Of a DNA stretch of 64,000 bases, positions 1 through 10,916 are shown piece by piece. Origin of the DNA: Hippasteria phrygiana (Eukaryota; Echinodermata; Asteroidea; Valvatida; Goniasteridae); NCBI GenBank assembly GCA_037893225.1, contig JAZGUH010000197.1, positions 930,001 to 994,000 on the forward strand, read 5' to 3'. Position 1 is the first letter of the stretch. Each line of letters begins with the position of its first letter. The notes under the pieces are model-generated. The model ran no database searches. It saw only the letters and a program-made list of their open reading frames with translations, and was not told where the DNA came from. The position numbers were made by a program, and so were the translations under genes.

Positions 1-2283
1 CGGCTTGTCGACTCGTCCGGTCCATGATCCGGCCCATAAACCTTGAGACTTTTCGTAATTTAGGGAAGCAGCAGAGGATTTGCTATACAGTCTATACACA
101 TTTTGGATGGTTTGAAATCCTGCATTGGAGGTGACAAAGATGGAAACGTCGTCGGCATAGGCTGAAACCGAGCAGTAATTTTGAGTGTTTGGGAGTAAGA
201 CGCTTTGTCCATGAAGTTTTTGTCTAAGTGTGTGTAGGAAGGGTTCAATTGCAATGGTGTACAGCAGCCCCGAGAGCGGGCAACCCTGGCGGATGCCTTT
301 CTGGAAAGAAAAAGGGGCGGTCAAAGAGCCGCACACCTTGATGTGGCTCTCGGCGCCGCTGTACAAAAGGTCAAGATAGGATAAGAAACGGTCCCCGAAT
401 CCCATGGCTCTCATTGTGGTAAAGAGATAGCCGTGGTCAACATTGTCAAAGGCTTTCCTCTGATCAAGGTTGACCACGGCTAGAGGTACGTTATTAACAT
501 TACAATAACAAAGAACATCACGAAGTAAATTTAAATTGTCATAAATAGTGCGTCCGGGGACGCAATAACTCTGGTCACAATGGATGACGCTACCTATGAA
601 CTGTTTTAGACGATTTGCAAGAATTTTAGTGAAAATTTTATAATCTGTGTTAAGAAGGGAGATGGGGCGCCAATTGGCTATTTCGAGGAGGTCTCCCTTT
701 TTGGGGATAAGAGTAACGACAGCTTTGTGAAAGGAAAGGGGAAGTTGATCGGTAGTAACAGCAAAATTTAGAACTTCGAAAAAAATTGTTTTTGAGTAGA
801 GGCCAGAAAGAAATAGAAAATTCAGATGTCAGACCATCGTAACCAGGAGTTTTGTTTGTATTAAGCTGTTTAACAGCAGCATCTAACTCCTCTGGACGCA
901 GAGGAGCATCGAGATCAGAGGATCAAGGGCAGGTAAATCAGATAACAGGGACTGCAGGGCGCCCTCGTCAGTTGGGGTGTGACTATAAAGGTTTTTGTAG
1001 AAGTTTCGGCAGTGGGCTTTGATTTTATCGGGGTTTTCAGTGACAGTTCCATCAGAAAGACGGACACTGGACAGGGTTTTAGATTGGGAATGGGATTTTT
1101 CCAGATGGAAGAAATAGGAGGAACTGGTATCGACTTCATTGACGTGCTGAAAACGTGATCTGACGAGGGCGCCCCGGGCTTGATTTCGGAGGAGCAGGTT
1201 GAGTTCGTTACGCTGCTCCTCCAGGGCCCGTTGGGTGGCCGGGGTGATGTCTGGTGCAGACTGGAGATCTGCAATTTGGGAGTTTATTTTTTGGAAAGTA
1301 GCGCGTTTTTCTTTGGCTATTCTGGAGCTGTAGTTTTGGGTGAGTTTTTTGATGTGGGCCTTGCCAAGATCCCACCACTTACAGATGTTTCCAAAGCTAT
1401 GTTTTTCTTTTTGCCAGTTGGACCAGAAGAGATGTATAATTTCGCGGTAATTTCGATCGTCTAAAAGAGTGTTATTAAAATGCCAGTAAGCACTGCCTTT
1501 ATGTTGAGGGGACGGGGGACTGATACAAAGTTGGACTGCTGAATGATCAGAAAGAGAGCAGGGGATGACTTGGCAAGACCGGATAATGGAAGAAAGTTCT
1601 GGAGGGGCGTAAAAACGATCTAGTCGGACTCGGGAAATTTTATCGGAAGCAAATGGGTTTTTCCTCATCCAGGTGAATATTTTATCGTTGGGGTTCAGTC
1701 TGCGCCAGACATCACACAGACCAAAATCATTAATGACATTTTTTAGAGCCGCTGAGATTCGGGGACGATGCTCGGTCAGCCTATCGACGCGGTCCATAGA
1801 GGGATTAAGAGTACAATTAAAGTCACCTCCAATGATAATGGCGCCGTCACTGTGCTGGCCACAATGGGAGCGAAGGCTGTCAAGAATCTGCAGAGCAGTA
1901 TTATTGGTTTGAGGAACAAGTATATTATAAACATTATATATGGTATTATTGTGTTTGAGTTGGACAAAAAGAAGGTGGCCAGCGCCGATAACACTGGAGG
2001 TCAAGAGGTCAAGATTTTTTTTGATTAAGATGGTGACTCCCAAGCCAGGTGTGGTTCCGGGAGCACAAACGGTTATTTAATTTGGCCAATTATTCCAGCA
2101 GGGACAATTTTCAGTGAGGGTGTAAGTTTCCTGTATTAAAAGAATAAGGTCGTGTTGGGGCGAGAGGTTACAAAAAAAACGTTGAAAAGCTAGATTGTTT
2201 GTAACACTTGAACAACCTCCAGTGTTAAGGGTGATCAGTGACAGCGTCATTAGCAGAATACAAAATGTGTATGGACAGAACAT
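1..2283 (-). pseudogene. LINE ORF2: endonuclease-reverse transcriptase, broken, 3' end off window
   Basis: The first ATG is at 2283, 7 bases after the ORF1 stop. The frame opens with an endonuclease/exonuclease/phosphatase fold: a catalytic-Glu motif QETYTL, then GGDFNC near 1820, and SDHSAV near 1550. The reverse transcriptase follows, with GIRQGCPLSG at about 277-293 and the catalytic YADDVS at 148-159, all on the minus strand. Three lesions are visible. There is an in-frame TAA at 2077-2079 inside the endonuclease; a frameshift near 910-925 at the endonuclease-RT linker; and a one-base frameshift near 777-785 in a run of T (on the coding strand). The lesions are few, so the copy is probably not very old. 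It would normally nick target DNA and prime reverse transcription of its own RNA. Confidence 0.85.
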
Positions 2284-2290
2284 ACTAGGT

Positions 2291-4018
2291 CTAAGCGTCA
2301 AGTTTCTTAATCAGTGTGCGAATCCTGTGCTGCGTGGTGTATTGCACCAGGGGACTGTTGCACAGGGGTTTGAGTTGGGAGATGAGGCCAGGGGTATCTT
2401 TGGTGAATTTCCTAGCGATTGTTTTGGGGTTTCTTTTAGACTTTACCGCCGCCAGGAATTTCACAATTTGTGTGGTATTGAGAGGGCCGGGGAAGCTGGG
2501 AAATTGTGCTTCAGTTTGGCTGCTGTCTTCCAAGATCGAGGAGTCCGTATCGGCTGAATCAACTGTGGAGGCCGGGGTGGCGGGGGGAGATGGAGGAGGG
2601 GGAGGAGGGGGCGGAGGAGGGGGCGGAGGGGCAAGCAGGAGTCGGGGCAGGGGTGGGGGTCGGGGCAGGGGTGGGGGTCGGGGCGGGGGTGGGGGTGGGG
2701 GTGGGGGTGGGGGCAGGGGTGGAGGCAGGGGTGGGGGTGGGTGTAGGAGAGGCAGAGGTGGAGGCGGGGGAGGACACGGGCATAGGGGTGGGAGTAGGGT
2801 TATCGGGAGTGGGGTACAGGCATCCAGAACCTGAGAAAGAGTCGGGGTAGTAGGGGACTCGGCTTTCTTTTGGAGTTTTCGCTGGGGTTGAGGGGACTTC
2901 AGTGGGACGAGGTGGAGACTGTCATCTGTGGATTTGGGAGGGGAGAGTTTACGTTTGGTGAGGACAACATCGGAGAAGAGTCTGCCGATGGCGGGCAGGG
3001 TGCCCCGGATGAAACTGGAGGTATCCATCTGGGGGTCACCGGAGGGACTGCCTGGCGATCCACCGGCGGCGGCCCCAGCACCGGACCCCGACCCCGCAGG
3101 GCCCGCGGAGCCACCGGCGCCCGGCGCGGTCAAAACCGCAGCCGAGCCGCCGGTCTGGCCCGCAGGCCCAGCAGGGGCGGGACCCGACGCCGAGGGGCCC
3201 CCGGTCACCGAAGCACGGGGCTTCGGCACCGGAGGGGGGCCACCGGAGGGACCAGGACGGGAAGTGGCAGGGTTGCTGTAGGACCAGGATCGTTTCGGGG
3301 GGTGTCTAGGGTCGGACTTCTGGTGGACGAAGACGGGAGGGGGGTTAAGGGTGTTTACATTGTCTGTGTCGTCTTTGTGGTTTTTTTTGCAGGAGCGGCT
3401 GATGTGTCCGGATTCTCCGCAGTTGAAACAGCGAATGGACTCCGTCGATAGGAAGACTCGATAGTTAATGCCGGAATGGGTGAAGTTGATATGGTCAGGA
3501 AGGGTGATATTAGGTTTGAGGAGGACTTGGACCTGGCGACGGAATGACATTATGTGGGACAGTTGCTTGTTCTTGAAACCAAGGGGTATGGGCCGGATGT
3601 TAGACACTACTTTACAGAAACTGGATATATTATGAACTAACAAGGCATTGGGGATTTCAGGATACACATTACTAAGGGTGAGTTTGGTTGTGGGATGAAC
3701 GAGTGGCATGAGTTCCAGGAAAGAGTCGCCGTGGGTCAGCCCTTGGGCAATGGCGTCGGCAACGTCTTCCCTGGAACCCATGTACACAGCAATACGGTTA
3801 TTGGAAATACGACTAGCTGAAATTACTTCTTTATCGGGCATACATTCGTGAAAGGAGTGGAGGTATTTCTCAATGGGAACATTGTCTTGGGCTCTGAAAG
3901 CGATTCCATTGTTCCTGGTGACGCCCGCGAACGGTTCGTCACCAGGAACAATGGACTTGGGGTCAGCCACGGGCGTGCGTGGCCGACCCACGCCCGATGG
4001 TCCTGCTTGACTGGCCAT
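2291..4018 (-). CDS. LINE ORF1 protein, CCHC zinc knuckle, proline-rich C-terminal half
   Basis: The ATG at 4018 (MASQAGPSG) is chosen as start; the frame stays open a further 27 codons upstream but only from a GTG. This gives 575 residues. The N-terminal 190 residues are probably an RNA-binding region. They are followed by one CCHC knuckle (CFNCGESGHISRSC), then an Ala/Gly/Pro-rich stretch and a nearly pure proline tract (about 2580-2790), and finally a basic C-terminus. Family members coat the LINE RNA and travel with ORF2 protein. The ORF1 stop is 7 bases before the ORF2 ATG, as expected for a bicistronic LINE. The long intact frame beside a broken ORF2 is notable. The proline tract is encoded by a degenerate C-rich minisatellite and so is likely to vary in length. 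Confidence 0.8.
   Translation of the reverse strand: MASQAGPSGVGRPRTPVADPKSIVPGDEPFAGVTRNNGIAFRAQDNVPIEKYLHSFHECMPDKEVISASRISNNRIAVYMGSREDVADAIAQGLTHGDSFLELMPLVHPTTKLTLSNVYPEIPNALLVHNISSFCKVVSNIRPIPLGFKNKQLSHIMSFRRQVQVLLKPNITLPDHINFTHSGINYRVFLSTESIRCFNCGESGHISRSCKKNHKDDTDNVNTLNPPPVFVHQKSDPRHPPKRSWSYSNPATSRPGPSGGPPPVPKPRASVTGGPSASGPAPAGPAGQTGGSAAVLTAPGAGGSAGPAGSGSGAGAAAGGSPGSPSGDPQMDTSSFIRGTLPAIGRLFSDVVLTKRKLSPPKSTDDSLHLVPLKSPQPQRKLQKKAESPTTPTLSQVLDACTPLPITLLPPLCPCPPPPPPLPLLHPPPPLPPPLPPPPPPPPPPPRPPPLPRPPPLPRLLLAPPPPPPPPPPPPPSPPATPASTVDSADTDSSILEDSSQTEAQFPSFPGPLNTTQIVKFLAAVKSKRNPKTIARKFTKDTPGLISQLKPLCNSPLVQYTTQHRIRTLIKKLDA
2580..2790. repeat. G-rich degenerate minisatellite inside LINE ORF1
   Basis: On the plus strand the tract is repeated GGGGGTGGGGGC-type blocks with very few A or T bases; on the coding (minus) strand it encodes runs of proline with occasional Leu and Arg. 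The spacing of G runs could form G-quadruplexes in the plus strand. Several long ORFs on the opposite strand here (Gly- or Val-Gly-rich) are artefacts of the repeat. Confidence 0.8.
3906..3954. repeat. Perfect 18-bp inverted repeat with 13-nt loop near the start of ORF1
   Basis: The arm at 3906-3923 (CCATTGTTCCTGGTGACG) is the exact reverse complement of 3937-3954. It lies about 20-37 codons after the ORF1 ATG. In the RNA it would be a strong hairpin just downstream of translation start. Confidence 0.9.
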
Positions 4019-4220
4019 GGTGGCCAGCCCGGCAAAGAACCAAACCAAAAAACGCAAGGAAACAGGCATAAAAATACGGAAAATACAGCAAATATACACG
4101 GTGAGCTTGGTCTAGGTGAATCTATATACAATATAATACAATACAATAATAAAGACAAGGACCATAACAGGTCATAAAGCTAGAAAAAGGCACTTACTCA
4201 GGAGCTCGAATCGCACACGT

Positions 4221-4272
4221 CCGCACACGGGATAAATAAATAAATACATAAATATATAAATATATAAACTAT
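4221..4272. repeat. AT-rich simple repeat (TAAA/TATA type)
   Basis: Runs of AAATAAATAAATACATAAAT and ATATAAATATATAAA lie just beyond the 5' side of the LINE. It may be the pre-existing target or ordinary low-complexity DNA. Confidence 0.7.
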
Positions 4273-4890
4273 TGGATGGGTGGTCAGATTTTGATAAAAT
4301 TAAAACTAATTTTCATTTAACCAACATCCGGGATTCCGGAAAATATACACGAGAATCTCAAAACTTGGGCTAGTAAAGTAACACTAGTCCAATGAAAATC
4401 TTGGAGAACTTGTCAGCTAAAGAGTAAGAAGAAATTGTCCTGATTTTGTAAATTGCATTTTTTTTCTTCACTCAAGGCCCCAGATTGGTATGATGCATCA
4501 GGCATCACTGACAAAAGCAGACATTCCCGGTGCTAAGCTTGATGGTGATCCTTCCACTGCAACAGTGATTCAACTAAAACGATGGTTAGCATGCAGAAAA
4601 GGAGCCTCAACTTATGGTACCAAGTCAGAACTTGTATAATAGGTAGGTCAACCCAAGGGAGTTATTCTCTATGTTGGTTCTGATAGTGCACTACTTCAGT
4701 ATTAAAGATGAAGCCGATTCATGTAGGCCTACATCTTCATGTAGTAAAAGGAAGAAATGGCTTTAGAAAAAAACATCTGAAACTTTTTTTTACATTTCTA
4801 AAATCTTCAAAAAATGTTTACAAAAATGTCTTAATCTCACAAACTTTGCTATTCATTAGATGGAATTCTTTTACGCTGGGGTGATGTAAA

Positions 4891-6466
4891 TTCAATATTG
4901 GGTTTTACCCATTACCGACGTATATTTTTTTATAAACACTGTGTACTCAGTGTAGGTATAATACCCAAACGCCAGTTAGCACATTTGCCTATGTGCCACA
5001 ATGTCAAAAACAGTTCTTTTTGAAACGCCTCAAGCCCAAACGAACCCAAAACTCCCTGTAAAAGATTCCAAAGTAATGTAGAGTAATACTTACTCTTCAA
5101 TTTAAGATGATCGGTGAGATTACTGATGGAATATTTGTCCCGACATATTGGGTGCGACATCAGTGGATTGCCAAATGTAATTTCCGCCATGTGAATGGGT
5201 TTGGAGGTCTCGTCAAAATCTTGTTTGTTTCCCGAGTTTCTTTGAGATTTTTGATGAAAGTTGAAAGGTCAATGTGTGAAACATGATTACATTGATATAT
5301 CAAGCAATTTTAATGCAGATGAGGATTCACATACAAGTAAAAAAATGTGAAATATTCAGCATTTTTAGACCCCAAAAGTTTGAAATTTCAAGAAAAAAGT
5401 GTTCAAACTGATATAAAACCAATGACGCGTTCTTGGATTCGCATATTAGTACATTGTGTACAGTGTTCTTAAGCAGTATAAAAAAAAATTTCCCGCGAAA
5501 AACATCACTAACTCCCCCTAGAAGGGTTTTTCTGGGGTCATGTCAAGTATCGCGGATTAATATTAAAGCTGAAGGGTAGATTTGCAGTGTTCATCCGCTC
5601 AAAAGTAGTTGGATTCCATGGTTATTATTTTAACAGTGAAGTGTAAGATATGTAAATGTTGTGTTTAATTTTTTTCTGTATGAAATGAAGATAAATTATT
5701 GTTGTTTTCTTTTCTTTTTTACATGTGCTTTCACCAAAACACATGCAATGTATTAATTGAATGTAAACCCCAAAAAATAGTGCCAAGATTTTGGAGAAAA
5801 AAAATTCCAGTTTGCACAACAATTTCTAAACTGGTTCAACATCATGTAAGAAGGGCCGGATAAAGCCCGTTACACATATATTGTACAACATTGTAGAAAA
5901 CTGGTGTAGTGGAGATTTGAGGATGCAGGAGGACAAACTGTGAGGTGGGCTCACATTCTTCTGAAAAAATATTTAAAATCTCAAGTTTATAAACTTCAAT
6001 AGCCAATACCTTAAGAACTAAGAGGCTTATTGGAAAGCAAATAACATCTTTGAATTCTAGTCATTATTAGACTTAATTTGATGTTTAACTTGACATATTT
6101 ACATAACTTTTGTGATTGTCAAAATTTAATGTATGATTGCCAAATTAGTAGCACACAAAGTCACAACTTTATACATTTTAAAAGGGCATATCTCGAAAAC
6201 CCGAAAGATATTTAAAAAAACAAATTGCACTACTGATTATGTCTCGGCAAGAGCTTGAATTTGGTGTATAACTTAATACATTTCGACAAATTCTTAAAAT
6301 TAGGGTGTTAAGAAATTATGTTGAAAAATCACTCGGGTGGGAATCAAACCCACGACCTAGTGCAGATGTCTTACCACTCGACCACCGAGCATAATTTCTC
6401 GGGACAACACTGAGTATACAGTGTTTATAAAAAATATGTCGGTAAAGGGTAAAACCCAATATTGAA
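4891..6466. mobile_element. 1.58-kb element with about 60-bp terminal inverted repeats
   Basis: The left end TTCAATATTGGGTTTTACCC runs on through ACTGTGTACTCAGTGT. It is matched, with a few substitutions, by the reverse complement of the right end (6411-6466). No transposase is recognisable inside, so it is a non-autonomous element, and no clear target duplication is visible. It lies between the SAP and SWIM parts of the decayed gene, where an intron is expected. It also contains a tRNA-like sequence near its right end. Confidence 0.75.
6330..6392 (-). other. tRNA-like sequence (tRNA-derived, not a confident functional tRNA)
   Basis: Read on the minus strand it has an A-box-like TGGTCGAGTGG (6374-6384) and a B-box-like GGTTTGATTCC (6340-6350). 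It also has a GTGGG/CCCAC T-stem and a 7-bp acceptor-like pairing with two wobble pairs. The anticodon arm is poor and the length is only 63 nt. It is probably a tRNA-derived fragment inside the inverted-repeat element. Confidence 0.5.
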
Positions 6467-6999
6467 GTCACAAACTTTTGAAAAGAAAAATAACAATTGT
6501 GTAACTGAAATGAATGTTTGAATCATGTTTGAGTCATACATGTAGTGCTAGCTAAGCATGATGTTTGTACTTTGATGGCCTTTGACTAGTATTGTGCTCT
6601 CTATAAGTTATATGCTACAGTCCAACAGATTTGTCTCAACATTAACTCTAATTCACCATTTATTAGGCCCTATTTTAGAGTTTATGATTATATCAACGGA
6701 GGCCTTTCAGAGATACTGCTTACAGATCCAGACAATGGAGCTAATACCAATCAGAACCAGGAGAGGGGAGAAGCAACATCATCTCTATCAACTAGGTTTA
6801 ATCACCCTCCAAAAGAAGGCTGGACCAGTGACTTGTCCCAGGTGAGCTTGCATTGGCAAGTTTATAGGTTGTTCTAAATTCACATATTGCACCAAGTAGA
6901 ATTTATTATCCAGACTTGAATTCAAGTTCTAAAACTGTTGAGTGCAAGTAACAGAGGTCAAGTCCGAGTCTGTGTCACAAGTCATTCTCCTGTCCCCCT

Positions 7000-7065
7000 C
7001 CCCCCCCAAAAAAAAAAAATAATAATAATAAGTTAATAATAAAAAAAAAAAAAAAAAAAACCAAA
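7000..7065. repeat. Poly-C/poly-A/ATA low-complexity tract in an intron
   Basis: CCCTCCCCCCCC is followed by A runs and AATAATAATAA repeats inside the phase-0 intron (6841-7121) of the decayed SAP-SWIM-YqaJ gene. Confidence 0.8.
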
Positions 7066-8776
7066 TTGAATAAACCAAAGAAACTAATCTTAAACAATAA
7101 TTTTTTCTGTTTGCCTGATAGGTTCCAGGTGGATTATCTTTCGGAGCAATGTGGAATTTCCTTGTTAATCAGCCACACTTAAAGGAGAAGGCAAAGGGAT
7201 GTGACCGACAGTTCGGGAAGGGGTATAGACTATATTCTTCAGGGCATGTTACACAATTTATGTACCACCCTATGTCTGCAGGATGTTCCTTTCTATACCT
7301 AAAAGCCACTGTTCTTCCTTCTATGAAGAAAACAAAATTTTACACAACCTATATTTCAGTTTGGCAATCAACTCACCACATACACTCAGCGTATTGTACA
7401 TGCCCTGCAGGATTAAGTGGCATTGCCACATAGCAGCATTTTTATATGTGTGCTCACTTACAACAGTCCCTAGCAACACAAACGTATAAACTCGACTCCA
7501 TCCTGTGCTTCCCTTCCCCAACATTGGCATGTACCTTCCAGAAAAAGAAAAATATAGAACTTCCCAATATCTGAAGCAATAAGTTTGTGAAACACGACCC
7601 AACAAAACCAAAGAAGATAAATCCTCGGATAAGACAGATTGACCCCAGACCAGTTAACCTAAAAAAAAACAACCGGGAAAAAGAACATGAGGAGGACTTA
7701 AAATCCCAAGGCAAGTATTGTGCATTTCTCCATGTCTTGCCATTTGCTCCATCATTGTCTGTTGTCTCTTGACCATGACTATGCTGCATCTGAATCTACA
7801 TGTGTGACTGATTCACTCACTACCAGTGTGAATACATGTACAATTCAGACCCCAATCATCCCTACAAGTGGAACTTCCACTTCTTCCAATAGAGTCAGCT
7901 CTACACAATTCACTAATTCTTTGATTATCACATGCACGTCATTGAGATTTCACGAGCATAATTACTCCAGGCTACAAGCGATGCCAGGTCCATCTGAAAA
8001 GCTGTCGCATCATGAAGAGTTCAGGAAGAAATGTCACCAATATGAGCAGGCACAGAAATTGACAGTGGAAGAAGTTGAGAAAATCAAAGTCTACCATGGG
8101 TCAGTCAGTTAATGAAAACTGGTATAAACATAGGCAGGAAAAGGTTACAGCACGTTGCTGGTGCAATTATCAACAAGAGAAGCACAACACCCCCAGATAA
8201 TCTTTTGAAAAGAATTATGGGATATGACAACAAAAAATGTAATTCAAAGGCTTGTAAACATGGAATAGGGTGTGAACAAAAGGCTACTGATGCCTATGTG
8301 GAGCACATGAAAATGAATGGTCACCTGGACTTTTCATTGAAGGAAACGGGATTTGCTGTCATGTCTGAAAGTTCATGGTTGGGTGCAGTGTAGACAGAGT
8401 TGTTGATGATCCTGTAAGTTAACCTAGTTAAGCAAATACTGAAATCAAATGTCCGGCTACAAATCTAACAATAGCAGAATTGGCAATCCAGTGTGGATCA
8501 TCCTTTCCACTACATAGAGATGCGACAGGTGAGTTGAAGCTCAACCATCACCATGTGTATTATCACCAAGTAGTGTCAGCTACATGTAGCAGTAACAAAG
8601 AGAGAATGGTGTGGTTTTATCATGTACATACAGAAACACCTCAGGGCAGTGACATTCATGTGGAGCGTGTTGTGTCGAGAAAAAAACATGGAGAAATAGA
8701 GTCTTTCCCAACATTGGAAGTGATGTGTCTGAGATCAAGGCACATTAAAGCTTGGCTAATTCCCACTGTTTCCTGA

Positions 8777-9871
8777 ACTGTTTCAGTATAACAATAATAG
8801 GAACACAAACAACAGAAATGAAGAGCAGGGATTATGTTGCATACATGTAAATAAACATGTATGCATACATTCTAAGATTACATCCTGTTACACAAATTTA
8901 AGATGACTGGACTGTGTCAACTGGGCTAGAAAATGTCTTGTGAATCTGTGATGTAATGACAAGCACATAGCTATTACAAGAAAAGAATTGCATAACATTG
9001 AAAGTTTTAGTTTTGTGGACATGTATGTGAGTATGGGTACATGCACAAATATGTATGTGTCAATTCAAAAAAATATTTGTAATGGTGGCAATTCAGTAAA
9101 AAATATTTTTTTTTATGCAAACAAGAATTTAAATACATGTATATAAGTATGTATAGTTTTAACAGATATGAATTTCTTCCTGGGTTTTGTGGTGCACAAG
9201 CCTTGAATATTTTCAGAGTTTTATCCGATAACTATTTATTTGTTAATTTGATGAAAATACGAGAAAAAGGATAGCTGTACATGTACATTTATTGAATAAA
9301 TATGTGGTTGTCAGATTTTGGTGTGCATGATATGGCAGACTTTGGCGAGTTAAAAGAATGTTGAGGTAACTTTGATAAATAAGTCAGGAATTTTTCTTTT
9401 TATGACAGACAACATTCACAGTCACAAAAATTGCGGAAGACTAAATTTGTTTACTACATTTATTTAACAATAGTCCAACTCAAAATGCACAGGTCTGCAT
9501 TATTCATTTGCAGCTTAGTAAAAAAATTGCCTTACAAATTGTGTTAAATAAAAAGGCAGATGAGCACACTGAGATAATTTCTGTTTTCATGACTAAGTTT
9601 TTGTGTTTTCAAACTTACTTACTCCACAGTCAACAGTGGCTTGTATAATTAAAAATTAATTTGACTAATTAGTCTGGGCAAGGATCATTAATCGACGAAT
9701 GGTTGATTAGTGACGTAACTTATGCCTGCGCTCCCGTAGCAACATCCAAGCACCTCTACAAATACATCCCCCCCCCAAAAAAAAGTGATCTTGTAAGCAC
9801 TACATGTACATGAGGTTACATGTCATTGGGTCTTTCCACACTAACAGTTAGAAAAGTGTGACATACATGTA
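8777..9871. other. Non-coding interval, AT-rich
   Basis: No supported gene. AT-rich sequence with scattered ACATGTA motifs, typical of the whole window. Confidence 0.6.
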
Positions 9872-10916
9872 AAAGCCTAGTTCACACCTATACGGTTTGG
9901 CCGCTGATTCATCACGATTGAACAAATTGGGGTGAAGCGGGGCAATGCGTAGAGACATACGTGATGGAATCGTTATAAGTTACTAACCTTGGTGGATCGT
10001 GGTTAGTCGGGAAGGCCTATACGAATGTTTTGAGTCGATTCAAAACATTCTAGCTCCGCTACGGTTTAAACAAAACGTAGAGCCATCGTAGCGAAATCTT
10101 AACTCATTCGTGCATAATCCTAGGGCCATTCGTGGCCTTCCGTTTATAACCATAGCTGTAATTTATGATGATTCAGTACAAATATCTAAGATTATCCTAT
10201 GTTTTACTACGCATAGGATACGATTTCCTACCGTTTGTCTATGGTTTGTCTATGGTTTGCCTACGGTTTAGTTACGATTCCGATACGTTCTGCTACGACA
10301 ACTCTCACGAATAGTCTCGATTGTCTACGATTTACTATGCTTACTCTACGATTAAGGATGGTGCCTGTACAGTTGATCACGCTGTCACTACTATTGCACT
10401 ATACGTTTGCCCTACGTTTATGCCGGAAGCGTCACGATGTCACATTTTAAAAAGCTTCAGGACCCTGGGTGAGAGGTGTGAGAGACTGATACTGAATGAC
10501 TAGCAGCAGTTGTTAGCCCCTCTTATATATCCCAATCCTATGGGATCGTGAGAATTTGTCATTAATTGCACGTGAACCTTGATAAATCGTCATTAATCCT
10601 AGTACAATCTTAAGTGAAATGTCAATAAACGTGATTAACCACAGTATACCGTAGAGTATTCGTAACGCTAGCGCAATAGAACCGTATATAGTAAACCGTA
10701 CTAAATCGTTGTGTTTCAGAAATAAATCTTCTTCAAAACGTCCCCAAATCGTACACATGTCGTAGGTATTCGTAGTGTCACAGTACAATAACCATCATAA
10801 ACCGTATAAAGGTGTCCAGGTTTGCCTCTGGCCCACGATTCATCCCGATTCACAGATCTACGGTTAATCGGCATGAACCGGCATCCAAACCATATATGTG
10901 TGTGAACTATGCTTTA
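9872..10916. mobile_element. Foldback-like element built from degenerate TACGRTT motifs
   Basis: The left end TAGTTCACAC (9878-9887) recurs inverted at 10900-10909. Imperfect pairing extends both outward (AAAGC/GCTTT) and inward (ATAYGGTTTGG). The left half is filled with variants of CTACGGTTT and CTACGATT, the right half with the complementary AAACCGTA and AATCGTA. This suggests a large imperfect inverted structure centred near 10,500. No coding capacity and no clear target duplication. Confidence 0.6.

Larger units (their letters stand above)
1..4018 (-). mobile_element. Non-LTR retrotransposon (LINE), Tx1/L1-like, cut by the left window edge
   Basis: Two consecutive minus-strand reading frames form a LINE: ORF1 (2291-4018) with a CCHC knuckle, and ORF2 (2283 down to 1) with an apurinic-type endonuclease followed by reverse transcriptase. 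The 3' end, including any tail, lies outside the window. The RT signature GIRQGCPLSG and the two-ORF layout with a nucleic-acid-binding ORF1 resemble the Tx1 branch of the L1 group; that clade call is family knowledge, not a computed tree. The 5' boundary is not visible; between 4018 and an AT-rich TAAA-type tract at about 4228-4270 there is only putative 5' UTR. ORF1 is intact but ORF2 is broken, so this copy cannot move by itself. Confidence 0.85.
4484..8776 (+). pseudogene. Decayed intron-containing gene: SAP + SWIM zinc finger + YqaJ-type nuclease
   Basis: Three modules occur in order. A SAP-like segment at about 4484-4642 (KLDGDPSTATVIQLKRWL) ends at a TAATAG/GTAGGT junction that resembles a splice donor. 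A middle exon, open from about 6600, ends DLSQ at 6840 and is followed by GTGAGC; the acceptor TTTGCCTGATAG is at 7110-7121, and the frame continues in phase 0 as VPGGLSFGAMW. A SWIM finger follows near 7395-7445 (CTCPAGLSG, then a shifted CHIAAFLY). The YqaJ/lambda-exonuclease-like domain lies at 8110-8700 with GIGCEQKA, a Val-Asp remnant, EIKCP near 8443 and YYHQV near 8560. These match the metal-binding and catalytic motifs of the family. At least four frameshifts plus stop codons after the SAP module and within the gene show decay. The combination is known to me from multicopy invertebrate proteins of unclear role. I infer that this is a dead member; the nuclease substrate is unknown. Confidence 0.75.

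Noticed and set aside
2316..3451. Long plus-strand open frames rich in Gly or Val-Gly opposite LINE ORF1
   Set aside because: They are shadows of the GC-rich minisatellite and of ORF1 on the other strand, with no domain.
6330..6392. A functional tRNA gene
   Set aside because: The anticodon arm does not fold well and the sequence lies within a transposon end.
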